From assembly GCF_900324465.2 (NCBI RefSeq), contig NC_046615.1:22082331-22146330 (forward strand): 64,000 nt of DNA, written 5' to 3'. Origin of the DNA: Anabas testudineus. Its lineage: Eukaryota > Chordata > Actinopteri > Anabantiformes > Anabantidae. Shown piece by piece: positions 36,788 through 48,592 of the stretch (within the stretch, counting starts at the first letter, position 1; each line of letters starts with the position of its first letter). The position numbers were made by a program, and so were the translations under genes. Below the pieces are notes generated by a model, which was not told where the DNA came from, searched no databases, and saw only the letters and a list, made by a program, of their open reading frames with translations.

Positions 36788-39124
36788 ATGTTAACGCCTG
36801 TGGAAACAGACAAACTCCTGGAAGCGCAACAGATCAGGTCCAGCTCTCGTGAGCGACACTTAACAGAGAAGGGTCAGGAGATGCATGAACAGGAAGCAAG
36901 GAAAACTGAAAAAGCATTCAATAAGGCCTATGACTCTTGGAAGCAAACAGCAAAAGAGATTAGAGTCAGACTGAAGACTTATTGCTCACTAGAAGACCTT
37001 GGTAAATGCCAAAGAGACATTAAGGCTGAACATGCCATTGTACAGAATCATTATGAGACAATTCTACGAAACCACACCTCTGCTCCAGACATTGTCAAGA
37101 GAATGGATGCATGTGTCACTCTGACAGCTGAGACTTGTGAACTTGTCAGTAAACGACTAGAGAGTATAGATGAAGCCTTCAATGATCAACTCGAAAAGGA
37201 AAGGGTGAGGATGGTTTTAAATAAAGAAGAGTATGGATCTGTTTTTGGCAACACAAATACAGAAACAGTAATTTCAGAGTCACCACAAGGCTCAGGCAGT
37301 GACTCAAACATCACCTCCAGGTCCTCCACCAAACGTGCAGACGCAGAAGCAGACCTTGCAGCCAAATTAGAACAGGCAAAGGCTGTGCAACAAATACAAG
37401 CCCAACAAGCCAAGTTAAATAAAATGGAGAGTGAATGGAAACTTAAAGAATCACAAATGCTATCAGAAATTAGGCAAAGGGAGGCAGAAATGAAATCAAA
37501 ACTAGAAGATGAGCAACTAAGGTTACGACAAATGCAAGCAGAAAATTAGGTTAAGGTATCAGCAGCGAGAGTAAGAGTATACAACATTTTTGATGGTGTT
37601 GAGAATAACGAAGAAGAGTCTGACTACAAAATGCCACCTAGTTGCCAAAATGTTGAAATAGAGACCCCACTAAACCCGCAAGCTGCAGAATTTCAGCCTC
37701 ATCATGCAACATTGGAAGCCCAATCAACTCAGGATGCAGTCAGCTTGGCCCAGGCAATTGCAAGCTCACTCACCTTAAACCGTCTGCCTGTTCGAGAACC
37801 AACAGTCTTCACTGGGGACCCTTTAAAGTTTTTAGATTGGAAGTTATCTTTCACGACTCTCATTGACCAGAAGCCTTTGCCAGTTAGTGAAAAAATGCTT
37901 TACTTAAAAAGTTATCTTGCAGGTGAAGCACAAAAGGCTGTGAAGGGATTTTTCTACCGAAACACGGAAGATGCATATAATGGTGCCTGGACAGTCCTGC
38001 AAGACAGGTATGGAAGTCCATTCATTATCCAAAGGGCATTTAGAGACAAGCTCACAAAGTGGCCCATAATAGCAGCAAATGACCCACTTGCACTCAGGGA
38101 TTGTGCAGACTTCCTCCAAGGCTGTGCTGAGGCTATACCCCATGTTAAGGGTCTGGCCATCCTAAATGATTGTGAGGAAAATCACAAACTCCTCAGAAAA
38201 CTCCCAGAGTGGTTGGTCCACAGATGGAGCCAAATCATTGTGAAGGAATTAGACAAACATGGAGACTATCCAAGCTTTGCACGGTTTACAGAGTTCATGC
38301 AGAGAGAAGCACGGATAGCTTGTAACCCTATTTCCTCCCCACTCTTGATGAACACTAGAACTACAGATGAGAGAGTTCCAAAAAGAGCCAAAGCATTCAG
38401 AACAAGTGTTCAACTGGGAAACTCCACCTCTAAGTTACCAGAACCCTCAAACTCAAGGTCAAAACCACCCTGCTTAGTCTGCCAGGATGAGACACATGGT
38501 GTTGCTAGGTGCCCTACATTTGCAGCAAAGACTACGGATGAAAAGAAAAATTTCATTCACGAAAATCACCTTTGCTTTGGGTGTTTAAGGAAGGGACACA
38601 ACACCAAGGACTGTAAAAGGCGACACACCTGCAACACGTGCGGTCGACGTCACCTAACATGCTTGCATAGAGAAAACAATGGGTCTGTAGAACCAACAAG
38701 TAGCAGTTCTGTTGTTGCAAGAGATAATTCAAGCAAGGAGATTCACAAGGTTATGGCCCATGCAATCACACAGCACAGTTCTGCCACCTCAAGTATTGTC
38801 CCTGTCTTTGTGTCATCAGCAGCGGAACCTCAGAGAGAAATTCTAACTTACGCCCTGCTCGACACACAGAGTGATTCAACTTTCATCTTAGAGGATCTAG
38901 TGGAAGAACTAAATGTAGACACTCAAGCAGTGCAGCTAAGACTCAGCACAATGACAGCTGCCGACACAGTCATCACAAGTAAAATTGCTTGCGGTCTGCA
39001 AATTCGGGGATTCAACACAGGAACGTCCATCCAACTACAGCAAGCCTACACGCGAGACTTCATTCCTGTTGATAAGTCTCACATTCCTACAACGAAGACA
39101 GCTGCAACGAAGCATCCTTGTTGA
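36788..39124 (+). mobile_element. BEL/Pao LTR retrotransposon fossil, gag and protease region only
   Basis: Two long plus-strand frames. The left one (36788-37549) is a charged coiled-coil-like N-terminal gag region. The right one (37631-39124) has a gag core of the type found in BEL/Pao elements (starting near VREPTVFTGDPLKFLDW), then CX2C zinc knuckles (CFGCLRKGHNTKDC) and the beginning of an aspartic protease domain (YALLDTQSD). Reverse transcriptase, RNase H and integrase are not present next to it, and no terminal repeat pair was found. It is a broken, incomplete copy with at least two interruptions. Long open frames suggest it is not very old. Confidence 0.85.
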
Positions 39125-39599
39125 ATGATTCCTTTAACGCTCTCACTGAGTTGCATTTGTTTCAGTATTCAACCAAAATGAAAAAATAAAATGAAAGGGT
39201 GAATTTCCCTCGAAGAGAGACGTCTTTACTTTGATTTCTACCACCGCCTTGGAGTCCTGATGAGAAGACTTCAGCTTCACCACAGCAGAAGAATTGTCCC
39301 TCAAAATAAAACCAGCCAGGATAATCTGCTTAATGGAGAGGAACACCTGTCTGGGTTTTTTACTCTTGTCTATTTCAATTCAGTTCCATTCAGTACCTCT
39401 TCTCACTGACAGCTCCAGCTCTATTGACTCTAGTGCAGCAGATGTCTAGTCAAGAATGTCCTACTTAACTCTTATAACTTTCTACTATGTTGTTTCTGCT
39501 CACACACCTGTCCGAGTTGTGTGGTCTGCGAGAGTCATGATGGGAATGTAGAAACTTCCATGTGCGCAGTATCCCAGAGACCTGTTCATGATGAGTTTA
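39125..39599. other. Unassigned flank of the BEL/Pao relic
   Basis: No coding signal or nameable repeat seen. Confidence 0.35.
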
Positions 39600-40317
39600 G
39601 GAACACTGTGTAATTCAGAACGCTAAAATAATAACCTGGATTACAGTGGCATTTGAATGGATTGAGGAGAAAGGAGAGGAGCTCAGTGTATCAGTAGAGT
39701 TCCCCCAGCTGACTAACCTATATCAGCATACCTAAGAGATGGTTCAGAGTCACCTGATCCATCTCTAACTATAAGCTTTATAAAAAACAAAAGTTTGAAG
39801 TCTAGTCTTTGATGTGAAGAGGGTGTCTGCCTTCAGAACGTGAACTGGGAGCTGGTTCCACAGTAGAGGAGCTTGATAGCTAAAGGCTCTGCCTCCCATT
39901 CAACATCTGGAAACTCTAGGAACCACAAGTAAACCTGCAGCCTGAGAACGGAGAGTTCTGCTGGGAAAATATGGAACTATGAGGTCTTTTGGGGCGGCAG
40001 GAGCTCAGGTGGTAGAACAGTTGTCTAAACACCCCAGGGTCAGTGGCTCGATTCCCAGTTCCTCCTACTTACCTGTTGATGTGTCCTTGGACAAGACACT
40101 GAAACCTGTAGTAGCACTGACATGTACTGTCTGGCAGCTGTCCAACCACAGTTTCCCCAAAGGCATCAATAAAGTATTTCATTATTATTATTATTAAGAT
40201 ACGATGGAGCCTGATTATTAAGAGCTTCATATGTGAGGAGAAGTATTTTGGATTAACTGGAGGCTTTTTAAGTAGTTATTGTGACATCCTGTTAATAATG
40301 AATTACAATAGTTTTTT
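39600..40317 (-). mobile_element. L2/CR1-type LINE 3' fragment
   Basis: Minus-strand translation gives the C-terminal end of a fish LINE ORF2. Around 40200-40310 it reads YCNSLL and LKSLQLIQN; at 39780-39980 it reads RTLRSQAAGLLVVPR and GGRAFSYQAPLLWNQLPV, followed by FVFYKAYS. Stop codons and frameshifts show decay. A SINE at about 39991-40197 splits it. Its left boundary abuts intron 3 of astacin fragment G near 40317, so this insertion or a deletion next to it removed the rest of G. Confidence 0.7.
39991..40197 (+). mobile_element. tRNA-derived SINE inserted in a LINE
   Basis: Head GGAGCTCAGGTGGTAGAACA is an A box. GGCTCGATTCCCAG is a B box 35 bases on. The body TGTCCTTGGACAAGACACTG is the conserved fish tRNA-SINE segment seen inverted at 14172-14362. 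The tail ends in ATT repeats (40179-40195). The LINE frame resumes directly after it. Confidence 0.82.
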
Positions 40318-40376
40318 TTTTCATGAGAGTTAAATATAAATGTTTAGTCTACAGATGGATGTATGAAGCTTCTTAC

Positions 40377-41004
40377 TGTAGCTGTTATCGATCACATAGG
40401 GAATGTAAACTTTGCCATCAGAGGATTTAGGCCACTTGCATCCAGTCTGGACACAGGGGTCAGCGTTCCTGTTGATGGGCACAGCGATGTCACCTATTAT
40501 CTGGAAACCATCTTGGTAAAGACCTACAGAGAGTTTGTGGAAACAGCAGAGACACCAAAGATAATCAGAAGTTCCAACATGTGTTTTCTACACAAACACT
40601 GGTTCTGTATGGAAATGATTAGTGAAGCTAACGACAACCCAGTGACTCAATTTGAAGAAGTCACTGTATTTGTTTATTCCTCTAAATAAATGTGATGTCT
40701 GAATGTGTCTCACTGATATTTCTGTTGACTTTCTCCAGCTGCTCTGCCACCGTCAGGATTCCTTCATCTTCTATGTCGTCGTCTCCACTTTCTCTCCTCA
40801 CAACCTGCACACAGAAAAGTCCCAGAGTTTCTGTTTGTCATCGACACAGATACTGAGAATATCAAAAAGGAAAGGTCAGAACTTTAAACCTGGACACATG
40901 AAGAGCTGAGTGAAGACCTCAGCTGTGAGACTCACCATGGCCTCAGTCCAGGCTGAGACTGCAAACAGGACCAGGAGACCCAGGATGCACTTGATCGCTG
41001 CCAT
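40377..41004 (-). pseudogene. Astacin fragment G (exons 1-3 only)
   Basis: 5' half of an F/I/J-type astacin. Exon 1 40936-41004 (MAAIKCILGLLVLFAVSAW), exon 2 40714-40804 (ESGDDNIEDEGILTVAEQLE) and exon 3 40377-40523 (DPCVQTGCKWPKSSDGKVYI) are open with good splice sites. About 60 bases of intron 3 follow, then the sequence changes into LINE DNA at about 40317. Exons 4-7, including the zinc site, are missing. The promoter with TATA box (41173-41179) and the leader exon remain, so it might still be transcribed. Head-to-head with H. Confidence 0.88.
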
Positions 41005-41172
41005 GTTACTGAACAACTATCAGACTGAAACAGAACACAGGTCAGAACCATGCAGCAGCATTACTGTAGTTTGAGGAGCATTAGGAGCAGCAGCACTACT
41101 CACTTACCTTTAGCTCTTCACTTCAGGTAGGAGAGGAGGAACTGATGCTCTGTGAAGGATCTGCTCATCCTC

Positions 41173-41179
41173 TTTTATA
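41173..41179 (-). promoter_or_regulatory. TATA box of fragment G
   Basis: TATAAAA on the minus strand in the CTGCTATAAAAGAGGATGAG context shared with F, I and J. The sequence upstream of it runs only about 90 bases before it joins exon 5 of H. Confidence 0.7.
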
Positions 41180-41267
41180 GCAGAGCATACAGAGGATTAG
41201 CTCAGTAACACTGGAGCAAACCATGATGTTTACTTCCTTATTGTCAGCTCTCTGTCCCCACTGTCCT

Positions 41268-41978
41268 CCCTTGTGGGTCGTCAGGGAAATGTACAGACAG
41301 TGTCTCTGAAAAGTGAGGGCTGCATTTATTTTGGAACGGTCCAACATGAGCTGATCCACGCCCTGGGCTTCAACCATGAGCAGTGCCGCTCCGACAGGGA
41401 CGAGCACATCAAGATCCTGCTGCAGAATGTCATCCCTGGTAGGATGCTGCGATGACTGCTCCTCAATTCAGTTGATTTTATTGGTGTATTTTTAGGTTGA
41501 GACAGAATTTGACTTATTTTCTTTTTAAGATCTACAGATTTCTTATCTACTTGTGACACTGTGAATCCATTTTGATGACTCCTAATGACTTCGCGATATA
41601 TATATTTTTCCTCTACTGCAGGTGAAGAATACAACTTCAACAAGATCAACACTCTGAATCTGGGAACTCCTTATGACTACAACTCTGTCATGCACTACGG
41701 CAGGTCAGTACATCTATGAAACCCACCAGCTCCATAGCTGGACTCTAGTAGTGTTTGGTATTATCTGCAGCTCTGTCTTCTATATACGATCACCAGTTGA
41801 ACTAAAGTACAAGTTAAAATCACTTACTCGGTCTGTTCCCTGCAGACTGGCTTTCTCCAAGGACAACGTCAGCCCCACCATGGTGGCTATTCCCGACAGC
41901 AACGCTGTATTTGGCACGGCCACACAGATGAGCCAGAACGACATCGACCGCATCAACCTGCTGTACTGCTCAAAGTAG
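41268..41978 (+). pseudogene. Astacin fragment H (exons 5-7 only)
   Basis: 3' half of an F/I/J-type astacin. Partial exon 5 about 41268-41438, exon 6 41622-41703, exon 7 41846-41978. The zinc site HELIHALGFNHE, the Met-turn SVMHYG and the terminal YCSK are intact, but exons 1-4, signal peptide and its own promoter are gone. The break is sharp: the upstream block ending CCCCACTGTC is fused to CTCCCTTGTGGGTCG, which in F lies ten bases inside exon 5. A poly(A) signal survives at 42088-42093. It cannot make a secreted enzyme without a new 5' end. Confidence 0.88.
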
Positions 41979-42087
41979 CTACACTGAAGGTTCTGGGACC
42001 TGACAGACATCTGTGGTTTAAATGTCATGAAACATCATTATGATGAATTTAAACAATGACAAAAAAATGTGAAAACAATATGTAATC

Positions 42088-42093
42088 AATAAA
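42088..42093 (+). terminator. Poly(A) signal of fragment H
   Basis: AATAAA about 110 bases after the stop codon, in the same context as behind F. Confidence 0.55.
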
Positions 42094-42249
42094 TATCGAT
42101 TTCAAAACACCTCTCGTCTTGTTATGTAAAGTCCACTTTCATCATTTAGATTTTTTGATATGTTCTATAAAACTGTAGAAATATATGCTGCATAGTACCA
42201 CCGTCTCCGTCTCCTTTAATACAAACAGATCTACAACCTACATCCATGC

Positions 42250-42620
42250 AAGCTTTTAGGCAACAGCAGAGTGGAAAAACTCCCTTTAGAGAAAGAAACC
42301 TCCAGCACAGCCAGGCTTAGGGTGGGCAGCCATCTGCCTCAAATGGTTGGGGTGAGTGAAACCACAACAAGGAGGAAAAACACTGGGCAGGTCGATAGGA
42401 CCAGTGACTGCACTCTTTAGATATGCAGCTCCAGGTCTGAGGATACCTGCAGAGGAACACAGAGAGGTGGAAACACAACTATAAGAAAGAGAAGCCACAA
42501 AGATAGAGGAGAAAGGAGAGGGGTGAGGAGGGTAAGAATGCGATTAGACATACTGTCTCTGAGATTAGACAGAAGTTAGAGGACATCCAGGCCTTTATGT
42601 CTTTTAGGCAAGTTGAAGTT
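42250..42620. repeat. Interspersed repeat fragment
   Basis: Contains GAAAGAAACCTCCAGCACAG and GCCATCTGCCTCAA.TGGTTGGGG, which recur at 55845-55920. This is a high-copy fish repeat segment of unclear class. Confidence 0.5.
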
Positions 42621-42682
42621 TGATAAATGAATTCCTTTTTTCTGGTTTCATTGATAAACATAGCTGGATATCATCTGCATTT

Positions 42683-43640
42683 ACATTTACACTTAGTCAT
42701 TTAGCAGACGTTTTTATCCAAAGCAACTTACAAGTGAGGAACAAGGCAAGCAAACAAAATCTAAGTCAAGAAGAAACAACATCAAAGCAAAGTGCTATTG
42801 AAAAAGTGTTTCTGTTTCAAGAGATGTGAGAATGAAAGGGTAGAAAAGTTTTTTTTTTTTTTTTAAGTGCAAAGGAAGATGCGGAAGAGTTCTGTTTTCA
42901 GCAGTTTTTTAAAGATTGCTAGTGAGGTCACTGAGCGTGCAGAGTTTTGCAGCTCATTCCACCATCGTGGGATCACTGAGCTAAACAGTTTTCCTTGGTG
43001 TCGACTGTGTGGTGCTGGTACCACCAGACGACGTTCCCTGGTTGAGCGCAGTGGACGAGAGGGGATGTAGACCTGAACGATTGAATTGAGATAAGATGGA
43101 GCTGTGGAGTTGACTACTCTGTAGGCAAGAGACAGAGCTTTGAACCTGATCCTTGCAGCCACAGGAAGTCAATGCAAAGATCTAAAGAGCGCTGTGACAT
43201 GAGACCTATTTGGTTGATTAAAAATGAGGCGTTCTGCCGCATTTTGGATCATCTGGAGGGGTTTGGTCGTGGATGCCGGTAAACCCATCAGTAGTGCATT
43301 GCAGTAATCCAGGCGAGATAAGATCAACGCCTGTACAATGAGTTGGGTCGTGTACTCCGTCAGATAGGGTCTGATTTTTATGATATTGTGGAGGGCATAT
43401 CTACACGACCTAGAGATTATGGCGATGTGTTCCGTGAAGGTCAGCTGGTCATCAATGATGACCCCCAGGTTTCTGGCTGACTTAGTAGGGACATCTGCAT
43501 AGCAATGGACATTTATGAGTGATTCCTAGTAATATTGCCTAAGAGTGACATATGTATATATAGAGTAAAAAGAAATGGTCCAAGCACAGGACCCTGTGGA
43601 ACGCTGTAGTATACAGTACATAAATCCAGTAATCCAGGTA
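42683..43640 (-). mobile_element. L2-like LINE, 3' part
   Basis: Minus-strand translation shows reverse transcriptase pieces: VPQGPVLGPFLF (about 43600), HCYAD (about 43510), ARNLGVIIDDQLTFTEHI, then RLDYCNALLMGLP, LHWLPVAARIRFKAL and VFSSVIPRWWNELQNSAR-type C-terminus. Its 3' UTR ends in the tail GCTTTGGATAAAAACGTCTG and a TGTAAATG-type terminus at 42683. A segment between HCYAD and ARNLG is deleted. Other copies of the same family lie at 43950-46660 and 46957-48200. Confidence 0.85.
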
Positions 43641-43789
43641 CGTTAATTGTCAACATTGATGGTAAGAAACAATCTTTACACATCAGCTAACAATAAACAT
43701 TAGTGACGTCTACCACATGGCAGATGAAGCAGGAAAACAATCCAGGCGGAAGTGAAGGGTGAGGTTAGCTTCAATAGTGCAGGCTGAGG

Positions 43790-43930
43790 AAACCAACGGG
43801 CTCCAGGTGAGATTAAGTGGGTTTATTGAAAGGAGACAACACAGAACTGTTACGGTTCCCCCTTTCACCCCGTCTGTTGGTTTGGTTTTGGTTTTGTTGC
43901 TCACTCTCCTGCCACACTCATATATGTTGT
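43790..43930 (+). repeat. End fragment of the repeat seen at 56776-57572
   Basis: Contains the pieces GTTTATTGAAAG and TTGGTTTGGTTTTG...CTCTCCTGCCACAC, which are the reverse complement of the right end of the element at 56776-57572. Only one end is present. Confidence 0.5.
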
Positions 43931-43949
43931 GGAATCCCTACGGGTGGCT

Positions 43950-46660
43950 AAAGCTGCATGTAAAGCTTCTGTCCTTATTCTATTAGACCTATCTGCAGCC
44001 TTTGACACTGTGAACCATCAGATTATCATGACTGCACTCTCAGACTTGGGCATCTCTGGATCAGCTCTAGCCTGGCTTCGGTCATACTTGTCCGAACGAA
44101 CCTTCAAGGTATCCTAGCAGGGGAATGTTTCCGACTCTCATAACCTCTCCACCGGTGTACCGCAGGGCTCAGTCCTCGGTCCTCTTCTTTTTTCAATCTA
44201 TACTTCTCTAGGCTCTATCATCCGTTCTCATGGCTTTTCTTATTACTGCTATGCGCATGACACACACTCTTCCTGTCCTTTCCACCGGATGACTCTACTG
44301 TCTCGTCTCGTATCTCTGCCTGACTCTCTGACATCTCTGCCTGGATGAGAAAAAGTCACCTTCAACTTAACATTCCCAAGACTAAAGTCCTATTCTTCCC
44401 TGCCAGACCTTCAACTGAAGACAACATCAGCATTAACATTGGCTGTGCGGTGATTGTCCCCGCTAAGACAGCCAGAAACCTGGGGGTCATCATTGATGAT
44501 CAGCTGACCTTCACGGAACACATCGCCACAGACTCTAGGTCAGGGCTCTGCAACCTTTATTATCAAAAGAGCCATTTTGCCCCCTCTTCTGCCAAAAAAA
44601 AAAAAAAAAAAAAAAAATAGTTGGGAGCCACAAAAAATAACAGAGCTTGTAAACTTTTAAAATGTTTTCTTTTTTTTAATTTTACCTGTTACAACCACTG
44701 AATACAGCATCAGAAGTGCCCAGAAGTGCAGTGTGCATTTGTAGGCCTACTTTTAAATAAATTAAACTGTGAACTGTAGGCCTATTTAAGTCCTTCCTAT
44801 ATTTGTAAAGTAAAAAAAACTAGCCCACTTGAATATAAATAAAACACTTAGCTGCAGCTTAGCAGCTTTAAAAAGAAATATAAAATTAGGAGCGTCTTTG
44901 AAAAGTCCATGTCAGTGTTCTCTCGTCCTCTTCGGGTATGTTTGCTCAGCCTGCAATCAACTGAAGCACCTGAACATACAAAAAATCTACATCAGCTCAG
45001 ACAAATAAATGTTTATTTTTTTTCCGGAAAATAATAGCTTATTAAATGCTATTGTTCTTACCCGTTTAATGTGACTTCTGTGTCTGAAGTTCGCCGCAGA
45101 TCTTCCCTATGTCTGAATCTTTCTCCAAATGCAGCTTGCATTGCAATGATGGCATGGTGGAAATAATCAGACTTTGTTTGATTGTTCGCTTCTTTGAACT
45201 CTCTTAGGAAGGAGAAGTGAGAGAGCGTACCTTTTTGTGCATCTCGTGCGAACACTGTCATCTTGTGCTCAAACACCAAAACATCCTCCAGCATCTGCAG
45301 GGCCGTGCTTCCCTTTCTTTGGAGATTTTTATTCAGTGTGTTCAAGTGACTTGTCCTATCCACCATGAAGTAAAACTTTCCCAGCCAATTGAGGTCTTCC
45401 AGTTCAGGATAGCTGAGGCCTTTGCTTTCCAAGAAGGTTCTCACATGCTCCAGACAGGTAGCGAAGCGTTTCAGTACCTCTCCCCTGGACAGCCACCGGA
45501 CTTTGTTATGCATCAGGAGATCCAAATATGCGCTGTTGACTTCTTCTAACAATGAACAAAACTGTCGGTGGCTTAACCCGTTCGCAATATTTTGTTCACT
45601 ATCTTGATAACGAGGTTCATCACTTCCACACATTCAGGGGGGAATGTTTGTGCGCACAGTGCTTCTTGGTGGAGGATGCAGTGAAACGTCATTAGCTCTC
45701 GATCCAGTGACTTTTGAAGTAAATACACAAAGCCCTTCTGTGCTCCTCTCATACTGGGTGCCCCATCAGTAGACACTGACACCAGGTGAGTAATGTTTAT
45801 TCCTTTCCCTTCTAGACAACTCACAACAGCCTCACAAATGTCCTGCCCCTGTGTTTGGCCCTTTAGGTATGAGCTCAATCAGTTCTTCCTGTGGCCCATC
45901 AGAGTTGACATATCTGCATAACAGTGTTGTCTGCTCAACATCGTTTCAGCTTTTCGTTGCAGTTCCGAAATTGCTCTCTTTCGCTTATCTTCGGTTGGGT
46001 ATTTTTCAGCGAATGCTAAGTGGTTGTTTTGAAAATGTCTTAAATTTTTTGTTGTTCGATATTTTCTCGCCACATATCAAGCACACAGGTAAGCCAGTGT
46101 TGTTGGCTGTGAAGGCAAATGAATATGTCCACGCTGAATTAAACTCTCTATTTTCTTCCGAAAGTTTTCTTTTTGGGGATTTTTTCATGGTTAGGCTGTC
46201 GCAGGGTTCGCACACTCCAAAAAGCCGCCAGCAGGTAAAGGCGAAGGCTGTTGACGTTGATGTGACGTATATTTTCGTTGACAAATTGTAAATTAAAAAT
46301 AGCTTTTTTTAAAAATTAGATGACATCAACTCAAACTCCAAAATAACTTATCTCAATTCAATCATTCAGGTCTTCATCCCCTCCCGTCCACTGCGCTCAA
46401 CTGGTGAACGACGTTTGGTGGTACCAGCACAACACAGTCGACACCAAGGAAAACTGTTCAGCTCAGTGATCCCACAATGGTGGAATGAGCTGCAGAACTC
46501 TGCACGCTCAGCCACCTCACAAAAAACTGCTGAAAACAGAACTCTTCTGCATCTTCCTTTGCACTTAAAAAAAAAACTTTTCTACTCTCTTGTACTTACA
46601 TCTGTTGAAACAGAAACACTTTTTGATAGCACTTTGATGTTTTTTCTTCTTGACTTAAGA
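43950..46660 (+). mobile_element. L2-like LINE interrupted by a hAT transposon
   Basis: Left piece 43950-44540 reads [33 protein letters not shown] and ARNLGVIIDDQLTFTEHIA. Right piece about 46340-46660 reads VQVFIPSRPLRST, ERRLVVPAQHSRHQGKLFSS and VIPQWWNELQNSARSA. The hAT element sits between the two. About 100 codons of the LINE (the segment between TEHIA and IVQVFIPSRP) are missing, so a deletion accompanied the insertion. Confidence 0.8.
44545..46320 (-). mobile_element. hAT transposon, degenerate transposase (GTF2IRD2/ZBED-like)
   Basis: The 3' end starts with CAGGGCTCTGCAACC, a hAT-type terminus, next to an A-run at 44594-44617. Minus-strand frames give most of a hAT transposase: 46006-46284 has FNSAWTYSFAF and a BED-like CLICGEKI; 45573-45878 has VSTDGAPSMRGAQKGF and HCILHQEALCAQ; 45058-45633 has NKVRWLSRGEVLKRF. 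These are hallmarks of the domesticated-type hAT group that includes GTF2IRD2 and related proteins. Frameshifts and internal stops separate the blocks. The opposite terminal repeat is not found near 46320, so that end is truncated. Confidence 0.8.
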
Positions 46661-46956
46661 CAGGAGAAAAGAACGTTAAAGAAAATAGAAGCTAATCGAC
46701 GACTTCAGTAGCATTTACATTATTTCCAACAATGAAAAAAAAAAAGCAGTAATAGTACGCACAGTACACAATAAATATATAAACAATGACACTGTACCCA
46801 AATAATCCAAAACTATCATACAAACAAAGACAGAATAGGGTTCTTCTGTCAGAGCTGCCAACAGAAACTGTCGGGAATCAGCAGTTGAAACAGTGGCGCC
46901 TTCTCCTCCACCAATCACACAGGGTAACCTAGATTCTCTACACATTGCTCCACGCG

Positions 46957-48200
46957 TTTACATTTAGTGATTTGGCAGACACTTTTATCCAAAGTGACTT
47001 ATAAGTGAGGTACAATGCAAGAAAAACTAAATCTAGTCAAGAAAGAGGAACTTTAAAGTCAAGTGCTCCAGAAAAAACTGTTTCTGTTCAATTGCAAGAT
47101 TTATTCATTTGTTTTATTTATTCAAGTTTTAGCTGAGGTGGTTTAAGATGAGGTGAGGGGACCACAAGACGCAGTTTGCTTGCAGAATGTAGTCGATGGA
47201 AAGGATTGTAGACCTGGATGAGGGAGTTCAGGTAGAATAGTGCTGTTGAGTTGATCACTTAGTAGTAAAAGGGTCCGAGCTTTGGACCTGATGTGGCAGC
47301 TACAGGAAGTCAGGGAACAGACCTGAAAAGTGATGTCACATGTCCTTGTTGGCAGAACAAAAATGAGACGTGCTGCTGCATTTTGAATCGTCTGGAGGGC
47401 TTTGATGGTGCAGCTGGTAACCCCATCAGTACACTGCAGTGGTCAAGATGAGATATGACCAGAGCCTGCACAATAAGTTGTGTTGCATAGTCCGAAAGGT
47501 AGGGTCTGATCTTGCTGATTTTGAAAACAGTACATCTACATGCCTTCTAGACCAGTGGGTCCCAAGTCTGGCCCTCATAGCACTTTTAGCTTTCGATTGG
47601 CTGAGCACACCTGGTTCGGGTAATCAGCCATTTGAAGATCAAGGGTAGCTGGAAAACAAGCAGGACAGTATGCCTTGAGGACCAGGGTTGGGAACCACTG
47701 CTCTAGACAAAGGTAATGTGGTCAGTGAAGCTCAGTTGATCATCAATGATCACACCCAGGTTTGCACACTTAGTGGGTATAATCATTGAAGACCCGACTG
47801 TTGATGCTGATCTTGTGTTGAACAAAATATCTGGCTGGAAAGACAAGAACTTTGGAGTTGAAGATTCCTCTTTTTCATCCAAGCAGAGATGCCTAATGAC
47901 ACAGTGACAGCAGAGTCACCTGATGGAAAAGAGGAAAATCTGTGTGTCTTTAGCATAGCAATGATAGGACAAGCCATGTTACTGGATAATGAAACCTAGG
48001 CATGTAGTAAAGATGGAAAAAAAGCAGATAACCAACATCTGAGCCCTGCGGCAAGCTGAGGATGAATCAGTGAGAATTACACACTTATCCCTGCCAAAAT
48101 ACTTCAAGGTTCTTCCAGACAAGAAAGACCACAGCCAGGCCAGAACAGTGATGCCCAAATCAGAGAGTGCAGACAGCAGAATCTAGTGGTTCACAGTGTC
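46957..48200 (-). mobile_element. L2-like LINE copy with a nested hAT MITE
   Basis: 3' end at 46957 with the tail of the 42683 copy (CACTTTTATCCAAAGTGACT read on plus). Decayed minus-strand reverse transcriptase pieces run to about 48200, where DTVNH is still readable; others are HGLSYHCYAKDTQ, ISAWMKKRNLQLQ and the AASHLIL-type motifs near 47450. Many stops. It is split by a 148-base MITE at 47553-47700. The left half of the element (5' part) is absent. Confidence 0.75.
47553..47700. mobile_element. hAT-type MITE, 148 bp
   Basis: Terminal inverted repeats CAGTGGGTCCCAA ... TTGGGAACCACTG. Flanking 8-base target duplications TTCTAGAC (47545-47552) and CTCTAGAC (47701-47708) differ at one position. 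Both features are diagnostic of hAT elements. It has no coding capacity and lies inside a LINE. Confidence 0.88.
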
Positions 48201-48479
48201 ACGTTTCCAGCTCCTACGTTTCCTGGTTCTCCTCCCTGTCACATGGCGGTTCAGTTAATTGGTGCGGGTTACCGGGGCCTGTTATTGCAGATGGACAGGT
48301 GTCGCTGTGTGACTGCGCTGTTGACTACATTAGGCTGCATTGAGCTCTATACTTTTCTTTTCACCCTCACACTCACTTTGACTTATAATGTCCCGCTGGG
48401 CTGCAAATTCAAAAAAACGTTACCCCACCGTGATTGGTTGGTTCGTTCAGCTCCGCACCAACACTGTAAAGTGCCAAAC

Positions 48480-48592
48480 ATATCAAACTAGCGGGCCGCA
48501 CTAACATTAAACTATCATATTAAGGCGGGGGCCACAAATTATCGTCAGAAATTTGGCCCGCGGGCTGAGAGTTTGAGACCACTGGTATATTA
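48480..48592. mobile_element. hAT-type element end
   Basis: The right edge reads TTTGAGACCACTG, the reverse complement of CAGTGGTCTCAAA, with the internal GGCCCGCGGGC block common in hAT MITEs. The other end is not clear. Confidence 0.5.

Noticed and set aside
43929-44117. Small host gene with a D-L-S-A-A-F-D motif
   Set aside because: It is a reverse transcriptase block of an L2-like LINE, with later blocks in order downstream.
45217-45549. Plus-strand frames opposite the hAT transposase
   Set aside because: Antisense shadows of a coding-derived region; the minus strand carries the recognisable transposase motifs.
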